Shown: positions 25,562 through 34,098, counted from the stretch's first letter. The stretch: 64,000 bases of DNA from Lutispora sp003527145 (GCA_029983695.1 JASBZB010000023.1:1-64000), one strand, 5' to 3'. The notes: a model not told the origin generated them from the sequence alone. Numbers and translations: made by a program.

Positions 25562-27037
25562 ATGGAGTTAATAAAACTAACTCAGCAGGATACAAAATAT
25601 GATGCTTTGATAATTCCTTTCGGTAAGGCTATGGAGCTGGCTGTTTCAATTCCCGAAGGCATAGCATCGTCAGTGGATGCCGCCACAAAAGCAGGACTGT
25701 TCAAAGGAGAAAGTGAAGAGATATATAAGCTTTCTATGCTATGGGAGGATAAAATCGTCAATGCAGTGCTTGTTGGTCTAGGTGAGGAGGGAAAAGCAGA
25801 CAATAGATCCGTATTTATAGCTTTTTCAAAGGCATTCGCAGCCTGCAAGGATTTAAAGGCAAAGATCGTCAGGGTCATGCTTGATAACGCCAAAGCATGT
25901 GCAAAGGACTATGAAATTGCAGAGAAAATATGCGAAGCGGCAGTATTGGCAAATTACGAGTTTGATTGCTATAAATCAGAAGCAAAAATAAATACCGTTG
26001 AGAAAATCGAATTTGAAGCTTCCTTTGATAGGTTTGAAGAAGCTTTAAAGGAAGCCAAAATCTGCGCTGAAAGTACAACGATAGCCAGAGATTTGATCAA
26101 TCAGCCGCCTATGTTTATGACTCCTGCCCAGCTGGCAGAGGAAGCCAAGACTATCGGGGAAAAATGCAATATGGAGGTTTTGGTTTTCCACAAGCCGGAT
26201 ATAGAGGAGTTGGCCATGAATGCTTTTCTTGCAGTAGGTAAAGGCTCGGTAAACACCCCCAAGCTGATAGTGATGAGATACTTTGGAGACAGAGACAACA
26301 AGGAAATAATAGGGCTCGTGGGCAAAGGTGTAATGTATGACAGCGGCGGATATTCCTTAAAGCCCCCTTCTTCTCTCCCAACTATGCATGGAGACATGAG
26401 CGGGGCTGCGGCAGTGATAGGAGCTATGAAAGCTATCGCACAAATGAGCTTGAAAGCAAATGTGGTAGGCATAATTGCAGCCTGCGAAAACAGGATATCA
26501 GGAGATGCATATTTGCCCGGGGATATCCTAAAGTCCATGGCAGGGAAATACATAGAAATGAATAACTCAGATGCAGAAGGCAGGCTCACATTAGCAGATG
26601 CCATAACCTATGCCATAAGAGAACAAAAGGCAGACAAAGTAATAGATATAGCCACCTTAACAGGAGCAGTTATTACAGCTCTGGGGAATAAAACTGCAGG
26701 CATAATTTCCAATGATGACGAATTGACAAAGCTTGCAGAGAAGGCATCCCGAATTTCTTGCGAGAAAGTGTGGAGATTACCTGCAGATAGAGAGCTTAGG
26801 CATGTGTTGAACTCAAGTATAGCAGATATAAAAAACAGTGCTATGGGCAGCAGTGCAGGGGGAGGCACTATACTCGGAGGACTTTTCCTACAGGAATTTG
26901 TAGAGGATAAGCCTTGGCTCCACATAGATATAGCCGGTACCAACTGGGCTCAAGAAGATTTGCCCTATTGTATAAAGGGTGGAGTAGGCTTTGGAACCAG
27001 CCTGCTGTATAATATGATAAAGCTGTCGAGCAAGTAA
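25562..27037 (+). CDS. pepA: Leucyl aminopeptidase (M17)
   Basis: 491 residues from the ATG at 25562; the ribosome site AGGAGGT (25548-25554) includes the upstream GTG, which is therefore not the start. Two-domain M17 enzyme: a variable N-terminal macro-like domain to about 165, then the catalytic domain with GKGVMYDSGGYSLKP near 262 (metal Lys and Asp), MHGDMSGAAAV near 285 and NNSDAEGRLTLADA near 345. Hexameric, removes N-terminal residues from peptides. Consistent with the peptide-using lifestyle suggested by PepD and OPT. Normal length. Confidence 0.93.
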   Translation: MELIKLTQQDTKYDALIIPFGKAMELAVSIPEGIASSVDAATKAGLFKGESEEIYKLSMLWEDKIVNAVLVGLGEEGKADNRSVFIAFSKAFAACKDLKAKIVRVMLDNAKACAKDYEIAEKICEAAVLANYEFDCYKSEAKINTVEKIEFEASFDRFEEALKEAKICAESTTIARDLINQPPMFMTPAQLAEEAKTIGEKCNMEVLVFHKPDIEELAMNAFLAVGKGSVNTPKLIVMRYFGDRDNKEIIGLVGKGVMYDSGGYSLKPPSSLPTMHGDMSGAAAVIGAMKAIAQMSLKANVVGIIAACENRISGDAYLPGDILKSMAGKYIEMNNSDAEGRLTLADAITYAIREQKADKVIDIATLTGAVITALGNKTAGIISNDDELTKLAEKASRISCEKVWRLPADRELRHVLNSSIADIKNSAMGSSAGGGTILGGLFLQEFVEDKPWLHIDIAGTNWAQEDLPYCIKGGVGFGTSLLYNMIKLSSK

Positions 27038-27081
27038 AAATAGAGTGGTATCCAGAACTTGCCGGATACCACTCTATTTTT
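27036..27081. terminator. Bidirectional terminator between convergent pepA and VOC genes
   Basis: AAAAATAGAGTGGTATCC at 27036-27053 is the exact complement of GGATACCACTCTATTTTT at 27063-27080, giving an 18-bp stem with T-runs in both directions. Confidence 0.92.
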
Positions 27082-27091
27082 ATCATTATAA

Positions 27092-27469
27092 TCAAAGAGC
27101 AGAAGGTCTTTGAACAAAATGTATAAGATTTCCTTCCAAATCTCTGAAGAAAAAGGTTTTTACTCCTTTTGCATTTGCTTCTAAAGGCTTCTCGATCTTT
27201 ACTTCGTTTTTTAATCTTTCGTATTCGGCTTCTATATTGTCACTGCCAAAGGCAAGATGCCTTATGCCCTGATGTTTATTGCCGCATATTTCATTGCTAA
27301 AATCTGCAGAGTATATTTCCATCAATCCTCCATCAGGAAATTTTAAAATATAAGTAGGCTTCTCCTTTTTATTGTCATAGACTATTTCCAGATTGAAATA
27401 TTTTACATACCAGTCTTTTAAGGATATTGTATCTTTTGAGCATATACCTATATGTTCTAAAGAAAGCAT
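27092..27469 (-). CDS. VOC-superfamily (glyoxalase/bleomycin-resistance fold) protein
   Basis: 125 residues. Paired beta-alpha-beta modules of the vicinal-oxygen-chelate fold: LEHIGICSKD at 4-13, GGLMEIYS near 48, IRHLAFGSDN near 70 and EGNLIHFVQ near 112. The usual four metal ligands would be His, Glu, His and Glu; here the last position is His (NLIHFVQ instead of NLIE), an unusual set. It is the last gene of the eda-kdgK operon, 27 bases after kdgK, with GGGAGGT before the ATG. Family members include glyoxalase I, epimerases and dioxygenases. In this operon a role on a 2-oxo sugar acid or dicarbonyl is plausible but unproven. Confidence 0.75.
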   Translation of the reverse strand: MLSLEHIGICSKDTISLKDWYVKYFNLEIVYDNKKEKPTYILKFPDGGLMEIYSADFSNEICGNKHQGIRHLAFGSDNIEAEYERLKNEVKIEKPLEANAKGVKTFFFRDLEGNLIHFVQRPSAL

Positions 27470-27496
27470 AAGCTATTGACCTCCCTATAACGCATT

Positions 27497-28519
27497 TTAT
27501 CTTTGTACCCTGCCGGAAGCGTCGCCTTTCATCAGGTTCATCACTTCATCAACGGACATCATATTAAAATCACCTTCAATAGTGTGCTTCAAGCAAGAAG
27601 CAGCTGCTGCGAACTCTAAAGCGGATTGGTTATCCATACCCGAGGAAAGCCCATATATGAGGCCGCCGCAGAAGGAGTCCCCACCGCCAACACGGTCAAC
27701 GATATGAACATCATATTTCTTTGATTTATAATAGTTTTTGCCGTCATATAGCATGCCCGACCACCCGTTATCGGAAGCGGAATAGCTTTCCCTTAAAGTG
27801 ATGGCAGCATATTTTAGACCAAATCTATCATACAGTTCTTTTGCTACTGCCTTATAGCCTTCATCACACAACTTGCCTTCTGTTACATCTGTTTTCCCGG
27901 CTTTTATTCCAAATACCTTTTCCGCATCCTCTTCATTAGCGATTACAACATCACAATGCTTGACAAGCTCGGCCATAACTTTACCCGCTTTTTCTGTGCT
28001 CCATAATTTCTTTCTATAGTTTAAATCAACGCTGATCGTGGCCCCTGCTTCTTTTGCAGCCTTTAAAGCATCTAATGTAATCTCGACGCAATTATCGGAT
28101 AATGCAGGGGTTATTCCTGTAAAGTGGAACCATTCAACTCCTTCAAATACCTTTTTCCAATCAAAATCATCTCTTTTGGCCTCTGCTATAGCAGAGTTTG
28201 CCCTATCATATATGACTTTGGAGGGCCTTTGGGAAGCCCCTTTCTCACAAAAGTATACGCCTATTCTATCTCCGCCTCTGACTATGTAATCGGTCTTTAT
28301 ACCGAAGCGTCTCATTTCATTTATGGCAGCTTGTCCTATTTCATGAGCGGGAAGCTTTGTTACATAATGGCTATCCAGGCCATAGTTTGCTAAAGATGCA
28401 GCCACATTGGCTTCTCCTCCTGCAAAAAAAACATTGAACTTATTTGCTTGAACAAATCTTTCATATCCAATAGGAGAAAGCCTTAACATTATTTCTCCGA
28501 ATGTCACGAACTTACCCAT
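27497..28519 (-). CDS. kdgK: 2-keto-3-deoxygluconate kinase (PfkB family)
   Basis: 340 residues, ribokinase/PfkB fold. The N-terminal GGEANVAASLANYGL near 34 and the C-terminal DRVGGGDSFCGGLIYGL block near 265 carry the sugar-binding loop and the catalytic Asp; NEEDAEKVFG near 195 is typical of KDG kinases. It phosphorylates 2-keto-3-deoxygluconate to KDPG, the substrate of the aldolase encoded 11 bases upstream. GGGGGT before the ATG. The pair feeds uronate- or 3-deoxy-sugar-derived carbon to pyruvate and glyceraldehyde-3-phosphate. Confidence 0.92.
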   Translation of the reverse strand: MGKFVTFGEIMLRLSPIGYERFVQANKFNVFFAGGEANVAASLANYGLDSHYVTKLPAHEIGQAAINEMRRFGIKTDYIVRGGDRIGVYFCEKGASQRPSKVIYDRANSAIAEAKRDDFDWKKVFEGVEWFHFTGITPALSDNCVEITLDALKAAKEAGATISVDLNYRKKLWSTEKAGKVMAELVKHCDVVIANEEDAEKVFGIKAGKTDVTEGKLCDEGYKAVAKELYDRFGLKYAAITLRESYSASDNGWSGMLYDGKNYYKSKKYDVHIVDRVGGGDSFCGGLIYGLSSGMDNQSALEFAAAASCLKHTIEGDFNMMSVDEVMNLMKGDASGRVQR

Positions 28520-28530
28520 AACATTACCCC

Positions 28531-29172
28531 CTATTTTTTATACTTAGCTACTTCTTCTACAAATTTTTTAGCTGTCTCAGTTACTAATTCATAATTTCCC
28601 GATTTAGCACCCTTTGTAAGGCTGCTGCCGGTGGCAATGGCTACTGCACCAGCCTCAAACCAGTCTTTTACATTATCAATATCTACCCCGCCTGTGGGCA
28701 TGAAATTGGCATGTGGCAAAGGACCCTTAAAGGCCTTTATTATTGATGGCCCGAAAGCGCTGCCCGGAAAGAGCTTCAATATTTCAGCGCCGTACTCCAT
28801 GGCCTCCAGAGCTTCCTTGACTGTCATAACACCGGGAAACGAAGGTATTCTATAGCGATTGCAAATTTTTAAAGTTTCGATGTTCAAATTTGGGCTTATA
28901 ATGTACTGAGCCCCGGCTAACATACAAGCCCTTGCACTCTCAGGATCCAGTACCGTACCTGCGCCGATGAGGATATCTTCGTTTTTATAAGTCTCAGATA
29001 TCTCGTTAATTATGTCTAAAGCTCCAGGCACCGTCATAGTAATTTCAATGGCTTTAATACCGCCATTCTTTATGGCATCAACGATCTTAATGCCTTGCTC
29101 CTTTGACTGGGTTCTGACCACAGCAACAATACCCAAGTCCGCTATTTTTCTTATTGTTTCAATTCTTCTCAT
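28531..29172 (-). CDS. eda: 2-keto-3-deoxy-6-phosphogluconate (KDPG/KHG) aldolase
   Basis: 213 residues, class I aldolase TIM barrel. VAVVRT near 14 and the catalytic GAGTVLDPESAR with Glu partner precede the Schiff-base lysine in ILKLFPG near 136 and the phosphate loop FMPTGGVDIDNV near 160. Splits KDPG into pyruvate and glyceraldehyde-3-phosphate. First gene of the eda-kdgK-VOC operon, behind a promoter flanked by IclR-type operators. Confidence 0.93.
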   Translation of the reverse strand: MRRIETIRKIADLGIVAVVRTQSKEQGIKIVDAIKNGGIKAIEITMTVPGALDIINEISETYKNEDILIGAGTVLDPESARACMLAGAQYIISPNLNIETLKICNRYRIPSFPGVMTVKEALEAMEYGAEILKLFPGSAFGPSIIKAFKGPLPHANFMPTGGVDIDNVKDWFEAGAVAIATGSSLTKGAKSGNYELVTETAKKFVEEVAKYKK

Positions 29173-29226
29173 TCTACAGCCTCCTGAATCAAATAAAAAT
29201 TATTATACAGAGGAATATGCAAAATG

Positions 29227-29253
29227 TGTTTTGCTACACGAAACTAAGTTTCG
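29227..29253. promoter_or_regulatory. IclR-type operator plus perfect palindrome over the eda start site
   Basis: TGTTTTGCTACACGAAAC (29227-29244) is the first of three copies of one 18-base word. It overlaps a perfect dyad CGAAACTAAGTTTCG (29239-29253), which covers the predicted transcription start of the eda operon (near 29248). Confidence 0.65.
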
Positions 29254-29254
29254 A

Positions 29255-29283
29255 ATTATATAGATAAAAAAAGCAAGAAACAA
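29255..29283 (-). promoter_or_regulatory. Sigma-A promoter of the eda-kdgK-VOC operon
   Basis: On the minus strand: TTGTTT (29278-29283), 17 bases, TATAAT (29255-29260). Operator copies sit immediately on both sides, the arrangement expected for repression. Confidence 0.7.
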
Positions 29284-29291
29284 TTTTGCTG

Positions 29292-29309
29292 TGTTTTGCA
29301 ATATGAAAC
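29292..29309. promoter_or_regulatory. IclR-type operator upstream of the eda promoter
   Basis: TGTTTTGCAATATGAAAC, differing at only three central positions from the copy at 29227 and at one from the copy at 30412. It lies eight bases beyond the -35 element. Confidence 0.65.
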
Positions 29310-29368
29310 GATGTACCACCATACAATATATAATATTCTACTCATTTATACAAAATCCTTCTAAATTT

Positions 29369-30160
29369 TTAGAATTTTTCATTATTGCCCATATAGCCTA
29401 ATTGATAAGAAATACTTTTAGCTGTTTTTATAACTTCTTCAGTAAGTTCAGGCATTCTTTCTTTTGTGACATGCAAAACAGGACCGGATACACTTACGGA
29501 TGCTATTACCTTTCCATTTATATCATATATTGGTGCAGCTACGCATCTGATGCCTTCTTCATGTTCTATCTCATCGAAAGCATAGCCCATTTTCCTTATA
29601 AGCTTCAGATGCTCCTTCATAGCATCAATGTTTGTTATTGTGTTAGGGGTGTAAGCCTCCATACCCTGCTTGTCCAATATATATTCGACTTCTCTATCCG
29701 GAAGCCAGGCAAGTAATATTTTTCCGACTCCGGTACAGTGAAGAGGAACTCTTTTTCCGATTTGGGAATACATTCTTATGCTTTTATTTGGACTTTCAAC
29801 CTTATCAATATATACTGCTTCACCATTGTCTAAGATCGACAGATGCACTACTTCGTCCGTGCGGGAGCAAAGCCCTTCCAACAAAGGCTTAGCTATTTTT
29901 CTTATATCCATCCTATCCAAGATAGCACTGCCTAGATAAAGAATCTTCATCCCCAAAGAGTACTTATCTGTTTCACTGTTTTTTTCAACATAACCCCGGC
30001 TCAGCATCGTGTTTAGCAGCCTGTGGACAGTACTTTTATGCAAGCCTGTCAGATTGGACAAATATGTGACGCCGCAGCCGTCTTGATGTGATGCAAGCTC
30101 TTCCAGAAGAAGCATTGCTCTATATAGAGACTGAACAGAATTATCATTATTTTGCGACAT
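29369..30160 (-). CDS. IclR-family transcriptional regulator (KdgR-like)
   Basis: 263 residues. Winged helix-turn-helix at about 10-75 (GVTYLSNLTGLHKSTVHRLL, SRGYVEKNSETDKYSLG) and an IclR effector domain at 80-255 (SILDNGEAVYIDKVES, LHCTGVGKILLAWLPD, CVAAPIYDINGKVIASVSVSG). Its position next to the KDG genes suggests a KDG- or KDPG-responsive repressor. The repeated TGTTTTGC(N5)GAAAC words beside the eda promoter and before the racemase gene are the likely binding sites. It has its own promoter, on the minus strand at 30222-30249. Confidence 0.88.
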   Translation of the reverse strand: MSQNNDNSVQSLYRAMLLLEELASHQDGCGVTYLSNLTGLHKSTVHRLLNTMLSRGYVEKNSETDKYSLGMKILYLGSAILDRMDIRKIAKPLLEGLCSRTDEVVHLSILDNGEAVYIDKVESPNKSIRMYSQIGKRVPLHCTGVGKILLAWLPDREVEYILDKQGMEAYTPNTITNIDAMKEHLKLIRKMGYAFDEIEHEEGIRCVAAPIYDINGKVIASVSVSGPVLHVTKERMPELTEEVIKTAKSISYQLGYMGNNEKF

Positions 30161-30221
30161 ATATAACTTCCTCTCATTTAAATAATTACATAATATGTAA
30201 ACATCTGCCTTTTGATTTTAT

Positions 30222-30249
30222 ATTATAGCACACCTTTTACTTTTCTCAA
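30222..30249 (-). promoter_or_regulatory. Candidate promoter of the iclR gene
   Basis: Minus-strand TTGAGA (30244-30249), 16 bases, perfect TATAAT (30222-30227). It is more than 160 bases from the operator at 30412, which argues that the operator serves the divergent racemase gene instead. Confidence 0.6.
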
Positions 30250-30411
30250 ATAGATAATATTCCTCAAGCTTTGTAAGATCTGCTAAAAAACATGATAAAT
30301 TATGTTCACTGACTTTGTTAAATATTTATTAATTTAATTAATATTTTAATAATTCAAAAAAGAAGGATTTGCCGATAATATGCCGAATATATAGTACATA
30401 ATTTAAAACAA

Positions 30412-30429
30412 TGTTTTGCATTATGAAAC
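30412..30429. promoter_or_regulatory. Third IclR-type operator, in front of the hydantoin-racemase gene
   Basis: TGTTTTGCATTATGAAAC, one base different from 29292-29309. It is about 85 bases before the racemase start in the 354-base divergent region 30161-30514. That region otherwise holds the iclR promoter, an AT-rich stretch, and a weak plus-strand promoter candidate (TTGCCG 30369, TATAGT 30390, spacing 15). Confidence 0.65.
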
Positions 30430-30514
30430 AAACACCATAAGTATTTTAGGATTAGGGGTGATGTGTCAATATAGACAGAAATTAATAAAATCTGATTGAG
30501 GGAGGTAAGGTTGT

Positions 30515-31252
30515 TTGCGCATAAAAATTATTAATCCTAATACTACGATGTTAATGACTCGAAGCATTGAAACTGCTGGGAGAAAATATGCACGGCAAGA
30601 TACTGAAGTATTTGCTGTAAGTCCTTCAATGGGACCTCAAAGCATTGAAAGCCACTATGACGAATCATTAGCTGTACCGGGAGTTCTAGAAGAAGTTATA
30701 AAGGGTGAAAGACAAGAAGAAGCAGATGCTTTTATTATTGCATGTTTTGGAGATCCAGGGCTTTGGGCTGCCAGAGAAGCAACTGCTAAGCCTGTAGTAG
30801 GTATTGCAGAAGCTGCCATAGCAACAGCAAAACTCATTGCGCCGAATTTTTCAATTGTATCTGTGCTAAATCGCTCTAAACGCATGACTGAAGAGATTTT
30901 ACATATGCATGGTGCAGAACGATGGTGCCGCTCAATCCGCTCAACCGGCTTAAGTGTTCTGGACTTTGGGAGGGACCCTAAGATAGGATTAAGAGCTCTT
31001 ACTGAGGAAAGCATAAAAGCAGTTAAAGAAGATGGAGCTGAATGTATTTTACTGGGTTGTGCCGGATTTGTTGACTTTGTCGAAGAATTGCAGAAAAAAC
31101 TGGGTGTTCCTGTGTTGGATGGAGTAACTCCTGCAGTAAAGCTTGCAGAGGCTTTGGTGGATATGGGATGTTATACAAGCAAAGCACTTACTTGGGGAGT
31201 ACCTGAGAAAAAACAAATAATCGGATTCTCACAAATTTTACAAAAACTATAA
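30515..31252 (+). CDS. Asp/Glu/hydantoin racemase family protein
   Basis: 245 residues from a TTG with GGGAGGTAAGG in front. Two-domain racemase fold with the cysteine pair that acts as acid and base: ACFGDPG near 75 and LLGCAGF near 180. The INPNTT opening at 6-11 is the typical start of hydantoin/allantoin racemases. It would interconvert D- and L-5-substituted hydantoins so that the stereospecific hydantoinase and L-carbamoylases further along can use both. It is separated from the rest of the cluster by an IS630 element that begins 11 bases after its stop codon. Confidence 0.82.
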   Translation: MRIKIINPNTTMLMTRSIETAGRKYARQDTEVFAVSPSMGPQSIESHYDESLAVPGVLEEVIKGERQEEADAFIIACFGDPGLWAAREATAKPVVGIAEAAIATAKLIAPNFSIVSVLNRSKRMTEEILHMHGAERWCRSIRSTGLSVLDFGRDPKIGLRALTEESIKAVKEDGAECILLGCAGFVDFVEELQKKLGVPVLDGVTPAVKLAEALVDMGCYTSKALTWGVPEKKQIIGFSQILQKL

Positions 31253-31263
31253 TAATTTATTTC

Positions 31264-32464
31264 AGCTATATAAATCACACTAATTGTTTTACATTCTAAG
31301 ACATAGCCTTTTTATGGTATACGCAGTATCTTGGTTTATCATTCTAATGAAGCCACGTACCGCAACGCGTATTTGGTTTAGTGATTTGTAAAAAACATTG
31401 TTTATGACTTCAGATTTAAGCCAGCCCCATAAGCCCTCTATCAAATTAAGCTTAGGGCTATATGGAGGTAAGGATATCAGTTCCAGACGATGACTATTGT
31501 CATCAAGAAATGGCTGAAGTAGCTTAGCACGATGGATGCGAGCATTATCTAAAATCATAACAATCTTGCCGGTTGGGTTTAGAGACAAAACGTTTTCTAA
31601 GAATTTCATAAAAACTTGGGCATCATATTTTTCTTCTTCAATGCAGTAAACATGCCCTGTTTCATAGTTCAGTACCCCCAATAGTTTTACGCCATGGTGT
31701 TTACCATAGGTAGGGATAATACGCTGTCGCCCCTTTAAAAACCAGGTTTTCTGTATGGCTTGATAATCACGGATCATCGACTCATCTTGGAAAAGAATAT
31801 GGTGAATTTTTCCGTCAAGAAGGTTTTTTAAGTCCTCAAAAGAGGCTTTAAATACTTCTTGCTTTCTGGGATCGGCCTTCGCAAGCGTGTATGTGGGTTT
31901 AGTAAAGCTAAGTCCTAAGCGGTGCGGAACTTTTAGCATACCGCTATTACTATATTTTATACCGTAGTTATTATAAACCCATTGGATAACAAGTGCGGCA
32001 TTCCAGTTCTTTCTGTTTGGAAATCCTACGTTATCAGGCGTATTAAGTGTAATAACATCCTTAAGGTTTGATTCTTGCTCTTCTGTCAAAAATTTAGGCG
32101 CTCCTGATTTAGGAGCAGGCACAAGAGCAGAAAGACCGTTAGCTTTATACTTGTTGATATATGTCCCTACAGTATGTGCACATAGGTCAAACATGCTTGC
32201 AATATCTACATTGGCTGCACCTTTTAAATGATGATAGATAATCATATATTTAACATGCATGCTTTTATCTCGGTTATGTTTAATAGCTGCTTTTAGTTCC
32301 TGCATCTGAGGATTTTGGTTATCTACCTCTAAAATATTATTGTTATTTGCCATAAGAACCACCATATTTCTAATCAGATTTTATGTTTGCATAATATCAT
32401 AAATCTCTGCTATTTTTAGGTGGCAATTAGTGGCTGTAATAGACTAAGTGTGATTTATATAGCT
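31264..32464. mobile_element. IS630-family insertion sequence
   Basis: About 1.2 kb bounded by 18-bp perfect terminal inverted repeats, AGCTATATAAATCACACT at 31264-31281 and its complement at 32447-32464. It contains one transposase gene on the minus strand. IS630 elements target TA; the exact ends and the TA duplication cannot be settled because the repeats themselves contain several TA steps. It sits between the racemase and the amidohydrolase operon without breaking either frame. Confidence 0.9.
31289..32353 (-). CDS. IS630-family transposase
   Basis: 354 residues from the ATG at 32353, preferred over one four codons upstream because a GGTGG lies suitably before it. N-terminal helix-turn-helix domains at about 10-130 (KGAANVDIASMFDLCAHTVG, PDNVGFPNRKNW) precede a DDE domain: Asp in FQDESM near 195, Asp in MILDNARIH near 275, and Glu in SPKLNLIEGLWGWLK near 312. 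All three catalytic acids are intact and the frame is unbroken, so the element may still be active. Confidence 0.92.
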   Translation of the reverse strand: MANNNNILEVDNQNPQMQELKAAIKHNRDKSMHVKYMIIYHHLKGAANVDIASMFDLCAHTVGTYINKYKANGLSALVPAPKSGAPKFLTEEQESNLKDVITLNTPDNVGFPNRKNWNAALVIQWVYNNYGIKYSNSGMLKVPHRLGLSFTKPTYTLAKADPRKQEVFKASFEDLKNLLDGKIHHILFQDESMIRDYQAIQKTWFLKGRQRIIPTYGKHHGVKLLGVLNYETGHVYCIEEEKYDAQVFMKFLENVLSLNPTGKIVMILDNARIHRAKLLQPFLDDNSHRLELISLPPYSPKLNLIEGLWGWLKSEVINNVFYKSLNQIRVAVRGFIRMINQDTAYTIKRLCLRM

Positions 32465-32622
32465 ATTAAATTATAAGAGTTCTTGATAGAATTATGTGAT
32501 TTTACATTAAAATGCATATTAAATAGGATTAAAAGATGGCATTACCTATGATGCAGCGAACTTGATGATTTTCATATCGAATAGATTTAAAAAAAGTTAC
32601 ATTGAGGGTTGAGGTGAGTAGA

Positions 32623-34047
32623 ATGAAAAAAGTAAAAATGATTGTAAATGCCCCTCATTTTTATACGATGGAGGGAAAAGGTGTTGGATATAGAACGGAT
32701 TTATCAATGGTAATCGATGACGGAAAAATAATAGATATGATTACTCACAAGCAGGTGAAATCTAAATATTTAGCGGAAGAAACACTGAATCTAAATCACC
32801 ATGCTATATTTCCGGGTTTTATTGATGCTCATATGCATACGCCTTGTAACATTATGAGAGGTCTTGCACAGGATACAAAAAATTGGATGATGTTTGGTTT
32901 ACAGCCCTTTGATAATGCTGTCAAACAGGAAGAGAAAGATGCAGGAAGCTACCTAGCTATTATTGAAGCAATTAAATCTGGTACAACAACTCTAGGAGAT
33001 TATGATTTTGAAATGGAAAATGTATGCCGTTTTATTGATAAGATTGGTGCAAGAGGGAACATTGCTAAAACTATACGTTCTGCAAAGCGGAAAGTGTATA
33101 AAGTTGGAGAATTATACGAGTTTGATAAAGCTAATGGAGAAGAAAGCCTAAGGCGTAATATAGAACTTTATGATAAATGGCACAATAAATCAAATGATAG
33201 AATAAAAATTTTATTTGGGCCACAAGGAGCCGACTTCATGGATTTAGAGTTGCTTCTTAAAGTTCAAAAAGTTGTAAAAGAAAGAAAGACTAAAATTCAC
33301 ATCCATACGCAACAAGGTTCTAGAGAAACCTATCAGATAGAAAAGCGTTACGGAATGCGCCCCATAGAATGGCTTACTAAAATTAACTATCTTGATAGGG
33401 ATGTAATTGCAGTACATTTAGCAGATTGTTCGGATGAAGAAACAAAACAGGTAGCGAAAAGCGGGGCATCGATGATTGTGTGCCCAGGTTCCATTGGGAT
33501 TATTGACGGAATTGTACCTCCTTCTGTAGTTTTTCAGGAAGCTGGGGGATATTGTGCATTAGGCTCAGATCAGTCTCCGGGAAACAATTGCCATAATATA
33601 ATTAATGAAATGAAAAATGTAACCATATTTAATAAAATTAAATATGGAGATCCAGAAGTAATGCCAGCTTGGAAAGCATTACGCATGGCTACAATAGAAG
33701 GAGCAAAAGCTCTTGGCTTAGATAGTGAAATTGGTTCTTTGGAAGTTGGAAAAAAGGCAGATTTTATAGCTGTTGACTTGCGGTTCCCATCCATGCAGCC
33801 TGTTTATACATACCCTATGAGAAATATTGTACCTAATCTTGTTTATAGTGCAAGAGGAGAAGAAGTAACTTTGGCAGCAGTAGATGGTAATGTGATAATG
33901 AAGGATAGAAAGATTGTAGGTATTGAAGAAAAAGAATACATTGATGCTGTTACGTATTGTCCAAAAGACATAGGAGAACGTGCAGAAAAAGAATTCTTTG
34001 AAATTAATGGAACTAATGCTCATTTTATGAGGGAAAACAAATTATAA
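32623..34047 (+). CDS. ATZ/TRZ-type amidohydrolase with a Gln at the usual catalytic-Glu position
   Basis: 474 residues from the ATG at 32623 (GAGGTGAG at 32611-32618). Amidohydrolase superfamily: an N-terminal beta-strand cap, metal motif FIDAHMHTPC near 70, IHIHTQQ near 223, AVHLADC near 256, and GSDQSPGNN near 312, then the returning C-terminal cap. In related deaminases the second His is followed three residues on by a Glu (HxxE); here it reads HTQQ, so deaminase chemistry is doubtful. It is only distantly like the four tandem paralogues downstream and heads the importer operon. Candidate roles are hydrolysis or deamination of an N-heterocycle; substrate unknown. Confidence 0.75.
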   Translation: MKKVKMIVNAPHFYTMEGKGVGYRTDLSMVIDDGKIIDMITHKQVKSKYLAEETLNLNHHAIFPGFIDAHMHTPCNIMRGLAQDTKNWMMFGLQPFDNAVKQEEKDAGSYLAIIEAIKSGTTTLGDYDFEMENVCRFIDKIGARGNIAKTIRSAKRKVYKVGELYEFDKANGEESLRRNIELYDKWHNKSNDRIKILFGPQGADFMDLELLLKVQKVVKERKTKIHIHTQQGSRETYQIEKRYGMRPIEWLTKINYLDRDVIAVHLADCSDEETKQVAKSGASMIVCPGSIGIIDGIVPPSVVFQEAGGYCALGSDQSPGNNCHNIINEMKNVTIFNKIKYGDPEVMPAWKALRMATIEGAKALGLDSEIGSLEVGKKADFIAVDLRFPSMQPVYTYPMRNIVPNLVYSARGEEVTLAAVDGNVIMKDRKIVGIEEKEYIDAVTYCPKDIGERAEKEFFEINGTNAHFMRENKL

Positions 34048-34098
34048 TTTCTTTATTATCGTATTCTATTGCAAAATGGCATAGGAGGGTAAATTTTA

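Noticed and set aside
30515..31252. Assignment as aspartate or glutamate racemase
   Set aside because: The INPNTT start, both Cys motifs and the hydantoinase/carbamoylase neighbourhood favour the hydantoin/allantoin racemase branch, although the exact substrate stays open.
32490..32622. Short open stretch before the first amidohydrolase that reads GITYDAANLM
   Set aside because: No start codon with ribosome site, under 35 codons, and no match I recognise; treated as leader sequence.
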